Positions 36,749 through 46,023 are shown, counted from the stretch's first letter. The stretch is 64,000 nt of DNA from Ktedonobacteraceae bacterium (GCA_035653615.1 DASRBN010000042.1:186001-250000), one strand, 5' to 3'. Numbers and translations: made by a program. The notes: a model not told the origin generated them from the sequence alone.

Positions 36749-37894
36749 TTAAAAGTCTACCCAGATACTGCCTTTTTGCGAGCTTTCAACGGCTTTTGTG
36801 ATAAATTGCATACCGCGCAGGCCATCATACACCGTTGGATAGCCACCTTCCGGCTGAGCTCCCGATTCGACGCGCCGGATATCAGCAATTGCCAGGCGGT
36901 AGATATTGGCGAAGGCCTCCAAAAACCCCTCTGGATGTCCCGCCGGCAGGCGTGTCAGCGCTTTAGCCTCGTCGCTCATATATGGTAGGCCCGTTCGCAG
37001 CACCTGGACTGGCTGCCCCGGTTGCTTGAAGAGCAGTGTATTCGGCTCCATCTGGTGCCATTCGAGGCCCGCTTTACTACCATAGATACGGATACTCAAC
37101 GCATTCTCCTCACCAGCCGCAATCTGCGAACAGGTCAGCACACCTTTTCCACCATTTTCCAGGCGCAGCAGCATATTCGCATCGTCGTCCAATTGCCGGC
37201 CTTCGATGAAAGCGGTCAAATCCGCGCACACAGCCGCTATTTTCAGGCCGGTAATAAATTCAAGCAGGTTTTCCGCGTGCGTGCCGATATCCCCCACAGC
37301 GCCCGCGATACCCGATTTCGTTGGATCGGTTCGCCAGGATGCCTGCTTGTTTCCGGCACGCTCAACCGGCCCCATCAGCCAGTCCTGTATGTATTCTACC
37401 AGTACCTTACGAATCGTGCCGATTGCGCCTGTGCGGACAAGATGGCGCGCGTGCCTTACAGCAGGATAGCCGGTGTAGTTATGCGTTAAGGCAAAAATTA
37501 ACTTCTTCTCTTCGACGAGCTTTACAAGTGCCTGGGCCTCTTCCAGGTTGAAGGTCATCGGCTTATCGCATACGACATGGATGCCATGTTCCAGAAATGC
37601 GCGTGCCACCCGGTAGTGCAGGTAATTGGGCACTGTTACCATAACAAAATCGATGCCATCAGGCAAACCGGATTCGGTCGCCGCCATCTCTTCGAAGTTC
37701 TTGTACGAACGCTTCAGGTACCACGCCTGTGCTGATGCTTCGGCGCGTTGGGGATCGGTTGACATTGCTCCTGCCACAACTTCGGCCTGCCCATCCAGTT
37801 CGGCGGCGATGCGATGCACGGCGCCAATAAATGAACCCTGCCCGCCACCAACGATGCCGGCGCGCAATTTTCTCTGCGAAATATCCTGTTTCAT
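36749..37894 (-). CDS. Gfo/Idh/MocA family oxidoreductase
   Basis: This 381-residue protein has an N-terminal Rossmann domain (LRAGIVGGGQGSFIGAVHRIA), the CDKPMTFNLEEAQALV motif equivalent to EKP, and GDIGTHAENLLEFITG with the catalytic His. The C-terminal alpha/beta domain follows to the end. Members oxidise or reduce sugars, inositols or related polyols with NAD(P). It overlaps the sugar-isomerase gene by 4 bp (ATGA), so the two form an operon, as is common for inositol-like or keto-sugar catabolism. The exact substrate is unknown. Confidence 0.87.
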   Translation of the reverse strand: MKQDISQRKLRAGIVGGGQGSFIGAVHRIAAELDGQAEVVAGAMSTDPQRAEASAQAWYLKRSYKNFEEMAATESGLPDGIDFVMVTVPNYLHYRVARAFLEHGIHVVCDKPMTFNLEEAQALVKLVEEKKLIFALTHNYTGYPAVRHARHLVRTGAIGTIRKVLVEYIQDWLMGPVERAGNKQASWRTDPTKSGIAGAVGDIGTHAENLLEFITGLKIAAVCADLTAFIEGRQLDDDANMLLRLENGGKGVLTCSQIAAGEENALSIRIYGSKAGLEWHQMEPNTLLFKQPGQPVQVLRTGLPYMSDEAKALTRLPAGHPEGFLEAFANIYRLAIADIRRVESGAQPEGGYPTVYDGLRGMQFITKAVESSQKGSIWVDF

Positions 37895-38961
37895 GGTCGT
37901 AACCCCAATATGCGATAGTTGGTTTCGACATCCTGCGCCCCGCCCGCGAAATCATCAAAAGCGCGGCCTGGCACATCGATGAGCATACTGCGAATGAATG
38001 TGCTCCCTTCGCGCGCTCCCTGTTCAGAATCCTTGATGCAGTCTTCCCATTCAAGCACAGCCCATCCATCGAAGCCATTTTGCGTCAACTTGGAGAAGAC
38101 ACGTTTGAAATTCACCTGCCCATCACCAGGGCTGCGGAAGCGCCCGGGACGATCTTTCCAATTCGCATAGCCACCGTAGACGCCCGACCTGGGCGAAGGA
38201 TGATATTCAGCATCCTTCACATGAAAGGCTCGAATATAGTCTTTATAATAGTCAAGGTAGCCAATATAATCCAGGCATTGCAGGATGAAATGAGATGGGT
38301 CGTACAAAATACGCGCGCGTGGATGATTGCCAGTAGCTTCAAGGAATCGTTCGAAGGTGGCACCGTCGTGCAAGTCTTCGCCAGGGTGGATTTCGTAGGC
38401 CAGATCGATACCATATTCATCAGCTTTGTTGAGCAAAGGCAGCCAGCGCTTTGCCAGTTCTTGAAAGCCGAGTTCTACCAGTCCGGCAGGACGTTGCGGC
38501 CAGGGGTACATGGTATGCCACAGAAAAGCCCCCGAGAAGGTCGGCATGACATGCAACCCCAGGTTGTGCGAGGCCCGCATTGCTTTGACCATCTGATCCA
38601 TCGCCCACTCTGTGCGTTCTCGCGGATGCCCGTGCAGTTCTTCCGGCGCGAAGGCATCGAATTGCACATCGTAGGCAGGATGAACAGCCACTAACTGGCC
38701 GATCAGATGCGTGGCCAGTTCTGTGATCACCAGCCCGTTACATCTCCCCTTGAGATCATCGCAATATTGCTTCGATTCCGCCGCCTTATCAAGGTCTATC
38801 AGACGCTTCTCCCAGGCCGGAATCTGAACGCCGGCGAAACCCAATCCCCTGGCCCATTGCGTAATGCCCTCCAGGGTGTTGTAAGGAGGAACGTCCTGCA
38901 CGAATTGGGCCAGAAATAGCGCCGGTCCTTTGATTTGAGACACGCATGGCCGCCTTTCCAT
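37891..38961 (-). CDS. Sugar phosphate isomerase/epimerase (xylose isomerase-like TIM barrel)
   Basis: A 356-residue TIM-barrel protein of the AP-endonuclease-2/IolE type. Metal ligands are visible in YEIHPGEDLHDG (Glu, His), LYDPSHFILQ (Asp, His), FHVKDAEYHP and the final Glu in AVLEWEDC. The NWKDRPGRFRSPGDGQVNF region lies near the active site. The partner gene is a Gfo/Idh/MocA dehydrogenase, overlapping by 4 bp. The ATG at 38961 is used; a GTG at 38943 with GGAAAGG nine bases upstream is an equally good start. Confidence 0.85.
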   Translation of the reverse strand: MERRPCVSQIKGPALFLAQFVQDVPPYNTLEGITQWARGLGFAGVQIPAWEKRLIDLDKAAESKQYCDDLKGRCNGLVITELATHLIGQLVAVHPAYDVQFDAFAPEELHGHPRERTEWAMDQMVKAMRASHNLGLHVMPTFSGAFLWHTMYPWPQRPAGLVELGFQELAKRWLPLLNKADEYGIDLAYEIHPGEDLHDGATFERFLEATGNHPRARILYDPSHFILQCLDYIGYLDYYKDYIRAFHVKDAEYHPSPRSGVYGGYANWKDRPGRFRSPGDGQVNFKRVFSKLTQNGFDGWAVLEWEDCIKDSEQGAREGSTFIRSMLIDVPGRAFDDFAGGAQDVETNYRILGLRP

Positions 38962-39183
38962 TGTGGAGTATAAAATATTTGTCCTATGAAGCTTGACTTA
39001 TGTCCTAATTATAACCTAAGGTGGGAGTACAAGCGGAAAAGGAGAAATGGCATAGGCCTGAATGGTGATAAAGATCGAAAAATTTGCATGACTGGTTTAT
39101 AGTAGATAGACATACTGGCAAAAAGTAAACGTATCACTTTGGTTGCGACACAGACAGACGGACATGAGATGAGGTAAGTCAGA

Positions 39184-40599
39184 ATGATCCAAATATTTGT
39201 ATTGAGCGCCTTAATCGCCCTGCTTGTAGCTCTCGCAGGTACCTATATAGCGATACGAATGCAATCTCGCGCCCTGCTGAAACTCCATGTACAGCAAGAG
39301 GCATGGCAACGAGCGCAGGAGGCCCAATTACGCACCTGGGAAGTACGACAGGGTAGCCATGCCCTTGAAGTTGAGAAAAAGCTGGCCAACCAGGTGAAGC
39401 AGGTACAGGAGAACTGGCGCACATGGGAAATCAAGGACCAGCAACGCATTGCAGCCATGGTACAGGAATTTGAAGCATTGATGGGCAAATTGAACCTGGA
39501 ACATGAACTGGCCAGACTTCCCCATATCGATGAGACGCCGCTGCCCGCAATTGACCATGATCAGCACCAACAACCTTTCAAGAACTGGCGTCCTCCTACT
39601 TTCTGTGGAGCCGATTTGAGCGGGCGCGATCTTTCCCATCGTTATCTTGTCCGGGCCGATTTCAGAGAAGCACAATTGAGAGGCACCAACTTCTACATGG
39701 CCGACCTGAGGGGCGCATGCCTCGCGGGTGCTGATCTGACGGGCGCTGATCTCTCCGGCACCGACCTTTCGGGGGCCGATTTGCGGTCTGCTATATTGAA
39801 TGGCGTTAATCTTCTGGTAACGGACATACGTAATGCAGTGCTCAATGGCGCAGATTTACGGGGCGCGCGCAACCTGACGGCAGATCAGGCCTACTCCGCT
39901 ATATTCGATGATACGACGCGGTTCGATGAACATGCCGATGTAACACTGCCCCGTATCCCCAGCATTCGTCTGACGGTATACACCGAATCCACACCTCTGG
40001 TTTCCCTCAAATCGTCCGAGGATGTCAAACAGTTGGAATTACCACCAAATTCCATCGAGGCAGCACCTGTCTTCACGCTGCCCGAAACTACCGAAAAACA
40101 GCCAGCCGTGGGCGAAATATCCCCAGATGCATCCGATACGCTTCAACCGCCATCGACTGCACAGTTTGAAGCACCCGAGCCTGCTAATCAGTTACTACCG
40201 GATAAAGAAGATACTTTCGAGCTGGCAATTCCTGAATCTGCCACTCATGAAGAACTAATCGACCAACTCCAGACTGCCGGTGATAGTGGTTGGCCGATAC
40301 CGGGAGATACTGCTATCGCGAATGGGTATGCGAATGGAAACTCGGCAAACCATGCACATAATGGCGCCGCGACGAATGGCATGAACGGCCATCTAGCACA
40401 AGCTCCAGACCTGGATTCGTTTACGGAACAGCCTGCTGAGGATACTCTTTTGAGGCCGCAACCATCAAACGGAAATTCGCACGTCCCAATGAAGAAAGAT
40501 CCTCGATCAGCTACCCAGGAAAATAGACGTACTGGAGGATCCGGTAAAGCCAATCCCAGGAAAGGACGCAATGACCGAAGGCGAGCAAAGGCAAATTAA
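39184..40599 (+). CDS. Membrane-anchored coiled-coil protein with pentapeptide repeats
   Basis: In order: one membrane segment (residues 3-24), a charged coiled coil (about 30-100), a pentapeptide-repeat block (about 140-236), then a long low-complexity Pro/Glu/Ser/Asn-rich region to about 440 and a basic tail (KANPRKGRNDRRRAKAN). The repeats follow A[DN]LxG: GADLSGRDLSHRYL, RADFREAQLRGTNF, GADLTGADLSGTDLSGADLR, NGADLRGAR. They should form a right-handed quadrilateral beta-helix. Topology (N-out, bulk cytoplasmic) is inferred from the basic tail. Pentapeptide proteins can mimic DNA or scaffold membranes; no function is assigned. GAGGT lies about 9 nt upstream. Confidence 0.78.
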   Translation: MIQIFVLSALIALLVALAGTYIAIRMQSRALLKLHVQQEAWQRAQEAQLRTWEVRQGSHALEVEKKLANQVKQVQENWRTWEIKDQQRIAAMVQEFEALMGKLNLEHELARLPHIDETPLPAIDHDQHQQPFKNWRPPTFCGADLSGRDLSHRYLVRADFREAQLRGTNFYMADLRGACLAGADLTGADLSGTDLSGADLRSAILNGVNLLVTDIRNAVLNGADLRGARNLTADQAYSAIFDDTTRFDEHADVTLPRIPSIRLTVYTESTPLVSLKSSEDVKQLELPPNSIEAAPVFTLPETTEKQPAVGEISPDASDTLQPPSTAQFEAPEPANQLLPDKEDTFELAIPESATHEELIDQLQTAGDSGWPIPGDTAIANGYANGNSANHAHNGAATNGMNGHLAQAPDLDSFTEQPAEDTLLRPQPSNGNSHVPMKKDPRSATQENRRTGGSGKANPRKGRNDRRRAKAN

Positions 40600-40727
40600 C
40601 CCGGTCTGCCGCGACTTCGCCAGCTTCATCAAAAATCCTCAATTGTTTGTTTTGCCTTACTTACTGCTGCCAGCCAGCCAAGGACTGGCTATTATCAGGT
40701 GTTCCAACATAGCCATAAAGGATATTG

Positions 40728-40736
40728 TGCTATACT
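40728..40736 (+). promoter_or_regulatory. Extended -10 promoter for the FabG-like gene
   Basis: TGC-TATACT lies 57 nt before the ATG at 40793, with no strong -35. The same nine bases occur before the alpha/beta hydrolase gene (24776-24784). Confidence 0.4.
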
Positions 40737-40792
40737 AGCATCGATGGGCTGGTTGGGCTGGGACATAAAGCAACTTCTGAGGAGAAACTAGT

Positions 40793-41557
40793 ATGACTGA
40801 AGAGCAGATGCCATTAGCAGGGAAAATCGCCTTGGTGACAGGCAGCAGTCAAGGTATCGGGCGAGCGACGGCAGAGCGGTTGGCACGCTCAGGTGCCGAT
40901 ATTGTCATAAATTATCGTAGCAACGCCAGCGCTGCAAATGAGACCAGGGAAAGTATCGAGGCGCTGGGCAGGCGTTGTATCGCAATTCAGGCCGATGTGA
41001 GCCAGGAAGAACAGGTTACTCGCCTCTTCAATGAGGCAAATGCGGAACTCGGCCCGATCTCTATTTTAGTCAACAATGCCGGAACGACGCGCGATAAACT
41101 GATCTTACAGATGCCGCTTGCCGATTTCGAGCATGTCATCCATACGAATTTATATTCGGCTTTCCTTTGCACGAAAGCCGCCCTGCGCGGCATGATGAAG
41201 GCCCGTTGGGGCCGCATCGTCAACGTTGCTTCGGTAGCGGGTCTGCTAGGAAATGCTGGCCAGGCGAACTATAGCGCATCCAAGGCCGCCATTATCGCCC
41301 TGACCATCAGCACAGCGCGCGAAATGGCGAGCCGCAATATCACGGCCAACGCAATTGCACCCGGATTCGTGCCGACGGAATTGACCTCCACACTATCAGA
41401 ACAGCAGCGAAAATATATGCGGGATATCACGCCTCTAGGACGTTTTGGTACTCCTGAAGAGGTGGCGGCAACGATCCATTTCCTATGCCTGCCAGAGGCC
41501 GGCTATGTCACCGGCCAGATCATCTGTGTTGATGGTGGAATGGCAATGCATATCTAA
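40793..41557 (+). CDS. fabG: Short-chain dehydrogenase, 3-oxoacyl-ACP reductase-like
   Basis: The 254-residue classical SDR has VTGSSQGIGRATAERLA for NADP(H) binding, NNAG, catalytic Ser in VNVASVAGLLG, YSASK with the Tyr-Lys pair, and IAPGFVPTEL. This fits FabG, the beta-ketoacyl-ACP reductase of fatty-acid synthesis, including the DGGMAM ending. As no acyl-carrier or FAS genes are next to it, a secondary-metabolism or other 3-ketoacyl reductase is an alternative. SD GAGGAG is 10 nt from the ATG. The methyltransferase gene follows at 41634. Confidence 0.75.
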   Translation: MTEEQMPLAGKIALVTGSSQGIGRATAERLARSGADIVINYRSNASAANETRESIEALGRRCIAIQADVSQEEQVTRLFNEANAELGPISILVNNAGTTRDKLILQMPLADFEHVIHTNLYSAFLCTKAALRGMMKARWGRIVNVASVAGLLGNAGQANYSASKAAIIALTISTAREMASRNITANAIAPGFVPTELTSTLSEQQRKYMRDITPLGRFGTPEEVAATIHFLCLPEAGYVTGQIICVDGGMAMHI

Positions 41558-41633
41558 CATAACAAATGAAACAAATTTGGCGCGGTTCTCCTCTAAACGG
41601 ATAATAATCGCCTTATACAAAGGAGACCGCGCT

Positions 41634-42506
41634 ATGACTTTGATTGAAACAGAGGAAACCAACCAATATACGTTTGAGGCCTTCGCGGCCCACGGTTTTT
41701 ATACCGAGATTAACCGTTCACTTGTCCGGCGCGCGCTTGCGTCTATCGCAACTCGCCCCAATCGTTCAACACTGACCATCGTAGACATGGCCTGCGGAAC
41801 CGGAGCTATTTCTCGCCTCGTCGCGGAAGAGATTCGCCATCATGGCAGGCAGGCACACATTATCGGCGTGGACCCATCGGCGGAAGCGTTGCGGCGTGCC
41901 CAAAGAGGAATGGAAGAAGCCGGGTTAGAAGGCTCGGGGGTCCATACGGACTTTATCCAGGGAGAGGCCGATGATCTCCCCAAGATCGTGCAGCATGCTG
42001 ATGCTGCATTCTTTTGCAACGCCATCCACCTGCTCCCTGACAAGCTCTCGGCATTCCGCTTGACGGCCAGCATTCTTGCTCCCGGCGGTATTTTTGCCTG
42101 CAATAGTGGCTTTTACGAGGGTACTTACGTTGAGGGAACCGAACGCTTTTACCGCCTCTGGACACGCCGGGCCGTGGGATGGCTGCGTAAGGAACATCCC
42201 GAAATCCGCCTATCACGCGAATCAAAAGCGACGGCGATGCAATGGCTGACACCCGAAGAATACATAGACCTGCTCAAACAGAGCGGCTTCGATAGTGTCG
42301 ATGCCAGGCAGGAATGCGCCATTATGACAGTAGATTCGTACCACGATATCGGTCAATACTGGTTATTCATCGAGGGGGCTTTGCCAGGCGTTCCATTGCC
42401 CGTCGGCGCGGCCGCATTGGGGATATCCGTCTACCAGGCCGGGCAGGAACTGGGCATCAAAGAGATACCCCGCAACTGGCTGCAAATTGTGGCCCGTAAA
42501 TTGTAA
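41634..42506 (+). CDS. Class I SAM-dependent methyltransferase
   Basis: The protein (290 aa) has motif I in IVDMACGTGAISRLVAEEI, motif II in IIGVDPSAEALRRAQRGM, and FFCNAIHLLPDKLSAF and LAPGGIFACNSGFYEG downstream. This is a Methyltransf_25/31-type small-molecule enzyme. The C-terminal part (PEEYIDLLKQSGFDSVDARQ) is standard. The chosen ATG at 41634 has AAAGGAGA eight bases upstream; a longer frame from 41445 overlaps fabG and has no ribosome site. It starts 76 bp after fabG. Confidence 0.82.
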   Translation: MTLIETEETNQYTFEAFAAHGFYTEINRSLVRRALASIATRPNRSTLTIVDMACGTGAISRLVAEEIRHHGRQAHIIGVDPSAEALRRAQRGMEEAGLEGSGVHTDFIQGEADDLPKIVQHADAAFFCNAIHLLPDKLSAFRLTASILAPGGIFACNSGFYEGTYVEGTERFYRLWTRRAVGWLRKEHPEIRLSRESKATAMQWLTPEEYIDLLKQSGFDSVDARQECAIMTVDSYHDIGQYWLFIEGALPGVPLPVGAAALGISVYQAGQELGIKEIPRNWLQIVARKL

Positions 42507-42653
42507 AAGGGAGAAGCGACTTACAATAGCCCACGGCAGCATGCTTCCATATGATATCATTAACAAAGAGGGCTAAACCCCCCTGTAAGGATTTTATTGG
42601 GAAAATTCACCTTTCATCTGAAATAGCATGTGGTAGAAAAGGAGAAATCTCGC

Positions 42654-43463
42654 ATGCAATGGGCCATTGCAACGGCAGCATTCCTGGCCTCTGCTGTCGA
42701 ATTCGTCGAGGCGCTCACAATTGTACTCGTGGTCGGTGTAACGATCAACTGGCGTAGCTCCCTGGTAGGGGCTTTTGCGGCAGCCCTTACATTAGCGGTT
42801 ATTGTTGGCACGCTGGGCGTAGCACTTGTTGTATATGTTCCTATCGTTATCCTGCGGCTTGCAGTCGGCATTGTACTGGTACTCTTCGGCCTGAAGTGGC
42901 TCAAAAAGGCCATTCTGCGCTATAGCGGGTTGAAAGCCCTGCATGACGAAGAGGCCATCTTCGAGGAGAAGATGGCGGAACTGCGAGGGCGAGGCGAAGC
43001 CACAACTCAAATCCAACCTTTCGGTGTGGCATTATCATACAAATCCGTCCTGCTCGAAGGGCTGGAAGTTGCTTTCATCGTCATCACTTTTGGCAGTAAC
43101 GTCACAACCAGCGGTGGAATCGGCGGTATAGGCTCCGCCGCGATAGGCGCGGCAATCGCCGGTATCCTTGTTATCGGCGCAGGTGTGCTGGTAAGAGCAC
43201 CTCTTAAGCGTGTACCAGAGAATACGTTGAAGTTCATAGTAGGTATCATGCTAACGAGCTTTGGTACATTCTGGGCCGGTGAGGGCTTTGGCTACAATTG
43301 GCCGCTATCGGATGCTTTCATTCTCATCCTGGTCGCTCTTTACCTTGTAGCCTCGTTTATCCTCGTCACCTGGCTTAAACAGGTGAAACAACGGCAGACA
43401 GAGGCCATTGCCATGCACAAAGACGCGATGGTAACCACAGAACAAGAAGGAGTACGCTCATGA
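42654..43463 (+). CDS. COG4280-like integral membrane protein with FTR1-like ExxE motifs
   Basis: This 269-residue protein has about seven hydrophobic segments. Two equivalent short motifs stand out: VEFVEALTIVL at residues about 14-24 and LLEGLEVAFIV in the middle. They resemble the ExxE motif of FTR1-type iron permeases. A cytoplasmic charged loop (about 90-125; LHDEEAIFEEKMAELRGRG) joins the two halves, so the protein may be an internal duplication. Membership in the uncharacterised COG4280 group is from memory. The substrate could be a metal ion; this is inference. AAAGGAG before the ATG at 42654 decides the start. It overlaps the next gene by 4 bp. Confidence 0.72.
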   Translation: MQWAIATAAFLASAVEFVEALTIVLVVGVTINWRSSLVGAFAAALTLAVIVGTLGVALVVYVPIVILRLAVGIVLVLFGLKWLKKAILRYSGLKALHDEEAIFEEKMAELRGRGEATTQIQPFGVALSYKSVLLEGLEVAFIVITFGSNVTTSGGIGGIGSAAIGAAIAGILVIGAGVLVRAPLKRVPENTLKFIVGIMLTSFGTFWAGEGFGYNWPLSDAFILILVALYLVASFILVTWLKQVKQRQTEAIAMHKDAMVTTEQEGVRS

Positions 43464-43666
43464 AGGTAATCAACGCAATCTACCAGTTTATCGTGGGCGA
43501 TATGATTATTCTGACAGGCATCGTCATCGCGCTGATCATACTTTTCTTGATTGAGTACGTTCCTTTCCTGTCTCCACTTCGTGTAGCGATTGGTCCCATC
43601 TTAATTGCAGCTGTACTGGTTGTTCTGGTTGCTACGCTAAGCCGGGAAGCGTTCAGCAAACGGTAA
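43460..43666 (+). CDS. Small two-helix membrane protein, partner of the COG4280-like protein
   Basis: A 68-residue protein with two hydrophobic helices (about residues 14-35 and 42-61) and a basic C-terminus (LSREAFSKR). Its ATG overlaps the stop of the COG4280-like gene (ATGA), so the two are translationally coupled, which suggests a complex. I do not recognise a named family. A strong terminator follows at 43675-43722. Confidence 0.7.
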   Translation: MKVINAIYQFIVGDMIILTGIVIALIILFLIEYVPFLSPLRVAIGPILIAAVLVVLVATLSREAFSKR

Positions 43667-43674
43667 AACAAGTC

Positions 43675-43722
43675 CAGAAAAAAATCCTTACCAGCACACT
43701 GCCGGTAAGGATTTTTTCTGGC
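43675..43722 (+). terminator. Strong rho-independent terminator
   Basis: A stem of about 18 bp with one bulged A (43675-43693 with 43705-43722) has an 11-nt loop. Its descending arm carries a T-run (ATTTTTTCTGG). It ends the two-gene membrane module. Confidence 0.8.
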
Positions 43723-43890
43723 TTATTCATTGCAGGACAATCTGGCAACGATTGTGATAATCTCCCAGCTACAAACCCATCCAGGGCCTGCTCCTGAGTT
43801 TGCTAGAAGGCTTGCTGCATGCTACATATCTTATAAGCAGTATTGCACTAACTATAGGTAGAGTTATGTGAAGGGAGAAGAGTAAGTAGT

Positions 43891-44925
43891 ATGGCAGACA
43901 ATGACAAGGATCAGAGCAACAAATCACTTTTAAGCGCAGCCGCCATCGGTGTAGGAAAAACCGTTGTGAGTCTCAGACAAAAGAAAGAAGAGCCGAAACT
44001 CGTAGGTCAGATAGTGCTTATAACGGGCGGGTCGCGCGGCTTAGGTCTCCTTCTCTCCCACGAGTTCGCCCGCCAGGGAGCAAAAATAGTAATCTGCGCG
44101 CGTGATGAGCAGGAACTGGCACAGGCGAGGCAACAATTGGAAGAACGCGGTGCCGAAGTAATGGCCATTCCTTGTGATATCACCGACCGCGTACAGGCGC
44201 AGAATATGATTCAGCAGGCGACGGAAGCGTTCGGACGCATAGATATACTGGTGAATAACGCGGGCATTATTACGGTTGGTCCGCTCATGGCGCAGACACT
44301 GGAGGACTTTCGTGAAGCGATGGACATCATGTTCTGGGGCATGTTTTATACCACCATGGCTGTGCTGCCACAGATGCTAGACCGCAAAGAAGGACGTATT
44401 GTCAACATCACCTCTATTGGTGGAAAAGTGAGCGTGCCTCACCTGCTCCCCTATGACAGCGCGAAATTCGCGGCGGTAGGATTTTCCGAAGGCTTGCGAG
44501 CCGAGATGGCAAAAGAAGGCGTCAAAGTAATTACCATCGCTCCTGGTCTCATGCGCACCGGCTCCGAGATAAACGCTTACTTCAAGGGTAACAACCGGAA
44601 AGAATATACCTGGTTTACAGTCCTGGGTAGTTTACCGGTTCTCTCAATGAGCGCAGAGAAAGCAGCGCAAAAGATCGTGCAGGCCACATATCGTGGTAGC
44701 GCCGAGGCGATTCTAGGCTTTCCCGCAAAAATGCTGGCAAAATTCCATGGGCTTTTTCCAGGGGCGACTACCGGTATCCTCGGGTTGATCAATCGTTTCT
44801 TACCTGGCGCAGGGCCGGTATGGGGGTTGGAGCGTCACACGGGGAAAGAGAGCGAAACACCTGTTACACAATCTTTCATAACCGGTTCTACACAAAAAGC
44901 TGCCCAGGAGTACAACCAGACATAA
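43891..44925 (+). CDS. SDR-family oxidoreductase with C-terminal extension
   Basis: The 344-residue protein has about 40 extra N-terminal residues, then a classical SDR core: LITGGSRGLGLLLSHEFA, NNAG, NITSIGG with catalytic Ser, and YDSAKFA with Tyr and Lys. After the core, a C-terminal region of about 90 residues (MLAKFHGLFPGATTGILGLINRFLPG) is partly hydrophobic and may associate with membranes. This resembles SDRs acting on lipid-like ketones. The substrate is unknown. GAAGGGAGAAGAG precedes the ATG. Confidence 0.8.
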   Translation: MADNDKDQSNKSLLSAAAIGVGKTVVSLRQKKEEPKLVGQIVLITGGSRGLGLLLSHEFARQGAKIVICARDEQELAQARQQLEERGAEVMAIPCDITDRVQAQNMIQQATEAFGRIDILVNNAGIITVGPLMAQTLEDFREAMDIMFWGMFYTTMAVLPQMLDRKEGRIVNITSIGGKVSVPHLLPYDSAKFAAVGFSEGLRAEMAKEGVKVITIAPGLMRTGSEINAYFKGNNRKEYTWFTVLGSLPVLSMSAEKAAQKIVQATYRGSAEAILGFPAKMLAKFHGLFPGATTGILGLINRFLPGAGPVWGLERHTGKESETPVTQSFITGSTQKAAQEYNQT

Positions 44926-44963
44926 AATTCTCATTAATTTTTTCCAATGTAACTAACGTTCGG

Positions 44964-44992
44964 TTGACACGCTATTGTTAAGCTGATATCAT
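44964..44992 (+). promoter_or_regulatory. Consensus promoter for the HTH-GAF gene
   Basis: A perfect -35 TTGACA (44964-44969), a 17-bp spacer and TATCAT (44987-44992) give the best sigma70-type promoter in the window. The start point would be near 44999, 44 nt before the ATG. Confidence 0.65.
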
Positions 44993-45042
44993 GGATGTTC
45001 ATAGGGGCGTTTGTGCGCTATTAACGCAGCAGGGAAAGGGAT

Positions 45043-46023
45043 ATGCAGCAAGGAACCGGAGATTGGCGCGAACTGCTGGGAACGATTATCAGCAATCCTC
45101 AGGAGCGACAACGCATAGCTCAAGAGATGAGAGTCCAGCCAATTACCCTGGCGCGCTGGATCAAGGGGGAGGCGGAGCCTCGCCCCCATAATCTGCGTCA
45201 ATTGCTGCATGTCCTTCAACCGGCACATCGCGACCTGCTCATGAAATCGCTGGGTGATAAACTGGGGGGATGGCATGATGAGACAGCTGAGGATGTATCC
45301 AACGAAATACCTTCTGAATTTTACCGCCGCATCTTCAGTGCGCACGCAGGAACGAATCCGGCATTGCGCTACTGGTCGATGTCCAGCCTGATTTTACAAC
45401 AGGCTCTTAGCCAGCTAGATCCCGAACGCAAGGGCTTAGCAATTACTCTTGTACGATGCATGCGTTCTTCAAATAGCAAGAAGATTCGCAGCCTCAGGGA
45501 AGGTGTTGGTAAAGGCACCCCACCATGGTCAGGCGACCTGGAACAGAAAGGAATGTTCCTTGGAGCCGAATCGCTAGCCGGTTATGTCGTCACCACCTGT
45601 CATCCGGCTCAGATCCAGAATATTTTTGAAGATAGATCGCTTCCAGCGCACCAGGTAGAATATGAGGTAAGCGCTGCTGCCCATCCAATATTATATACGG
45701 GGCGCATTGCCGGCTGCGTACTTATCTCCAGTACCCAACCCGACTATTTTATCTCACCAGCCCGCAATGCCCTGATAGGCGAGTATGCCAACCTGCTGGC
45801 GCTGGCAATCGAGCCGGAAGAGTTCGTCGACCCACAAGATATTGAGCTTATGTTGATGCCTCCGCATGAGAAACAGAGACACTATTTCGCCACTTTCCGC
45901 CAACGCGTGACGCAAGTGCTCATGACGACCCCAATGAGCAATCAGCAGGCCGAGCAACATGTATGGGAGCAACTAGAAGAAGAACTCCTGCTGGCTCAAC
46001 TGGAGAGCGCTGTATCCGGTTAA
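45043..46023 (+). CDS. XRE-type HTH plus GAF-like sensor protein
   Basis: This 326-residue protein has an N-terminal HTH (about 18-60; QERQRIAQEMRVQPITLARW, then PRPHNLRQLLHVL), where the recognition helix is likely ITLARWIKG. The rest (about 130-270) resembles a GAF domain (LEQKGMFLGAESLAGYVVTT, AAAHPILYTGRIAGCVLIS), with a helical C-terminus rich in Glu, Gln and Leu. It may be a small-molecule-responsive regulator. Its own promoter at 44964-44992 is strong. The next gene starts 19 bp downstream and is probably in the same operon. Confidence 0.7.
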   Translation: MQQGTGDWRELLGTIISNPQERQRIAQEMRVQPITLARWIKGEAEPRPHNLRQLLHVLQPAHRDLLMKSLGDKLGGWHDETAEDVSNEIPSEFYRRIFSAHAGTNPALRYWSMSSLILQQALSQLDPERKGLAITLVRCMRSSNSKKIRSLREGVGKGTPPWSGDLEQKGMFLGAESLAGYVVTTCHPAQIQNIFEDRSLPAHQVEYEVSAAAHPILYTGRIAGCVLISSTQPDYFISPARNALIGEYANLLALAIEPEEFVDPQDIELMLMPPHEKQRHYFATFRQRVTQVLMTTPMSNQQAEQHVWEQLEEELLLAQLESAVSG

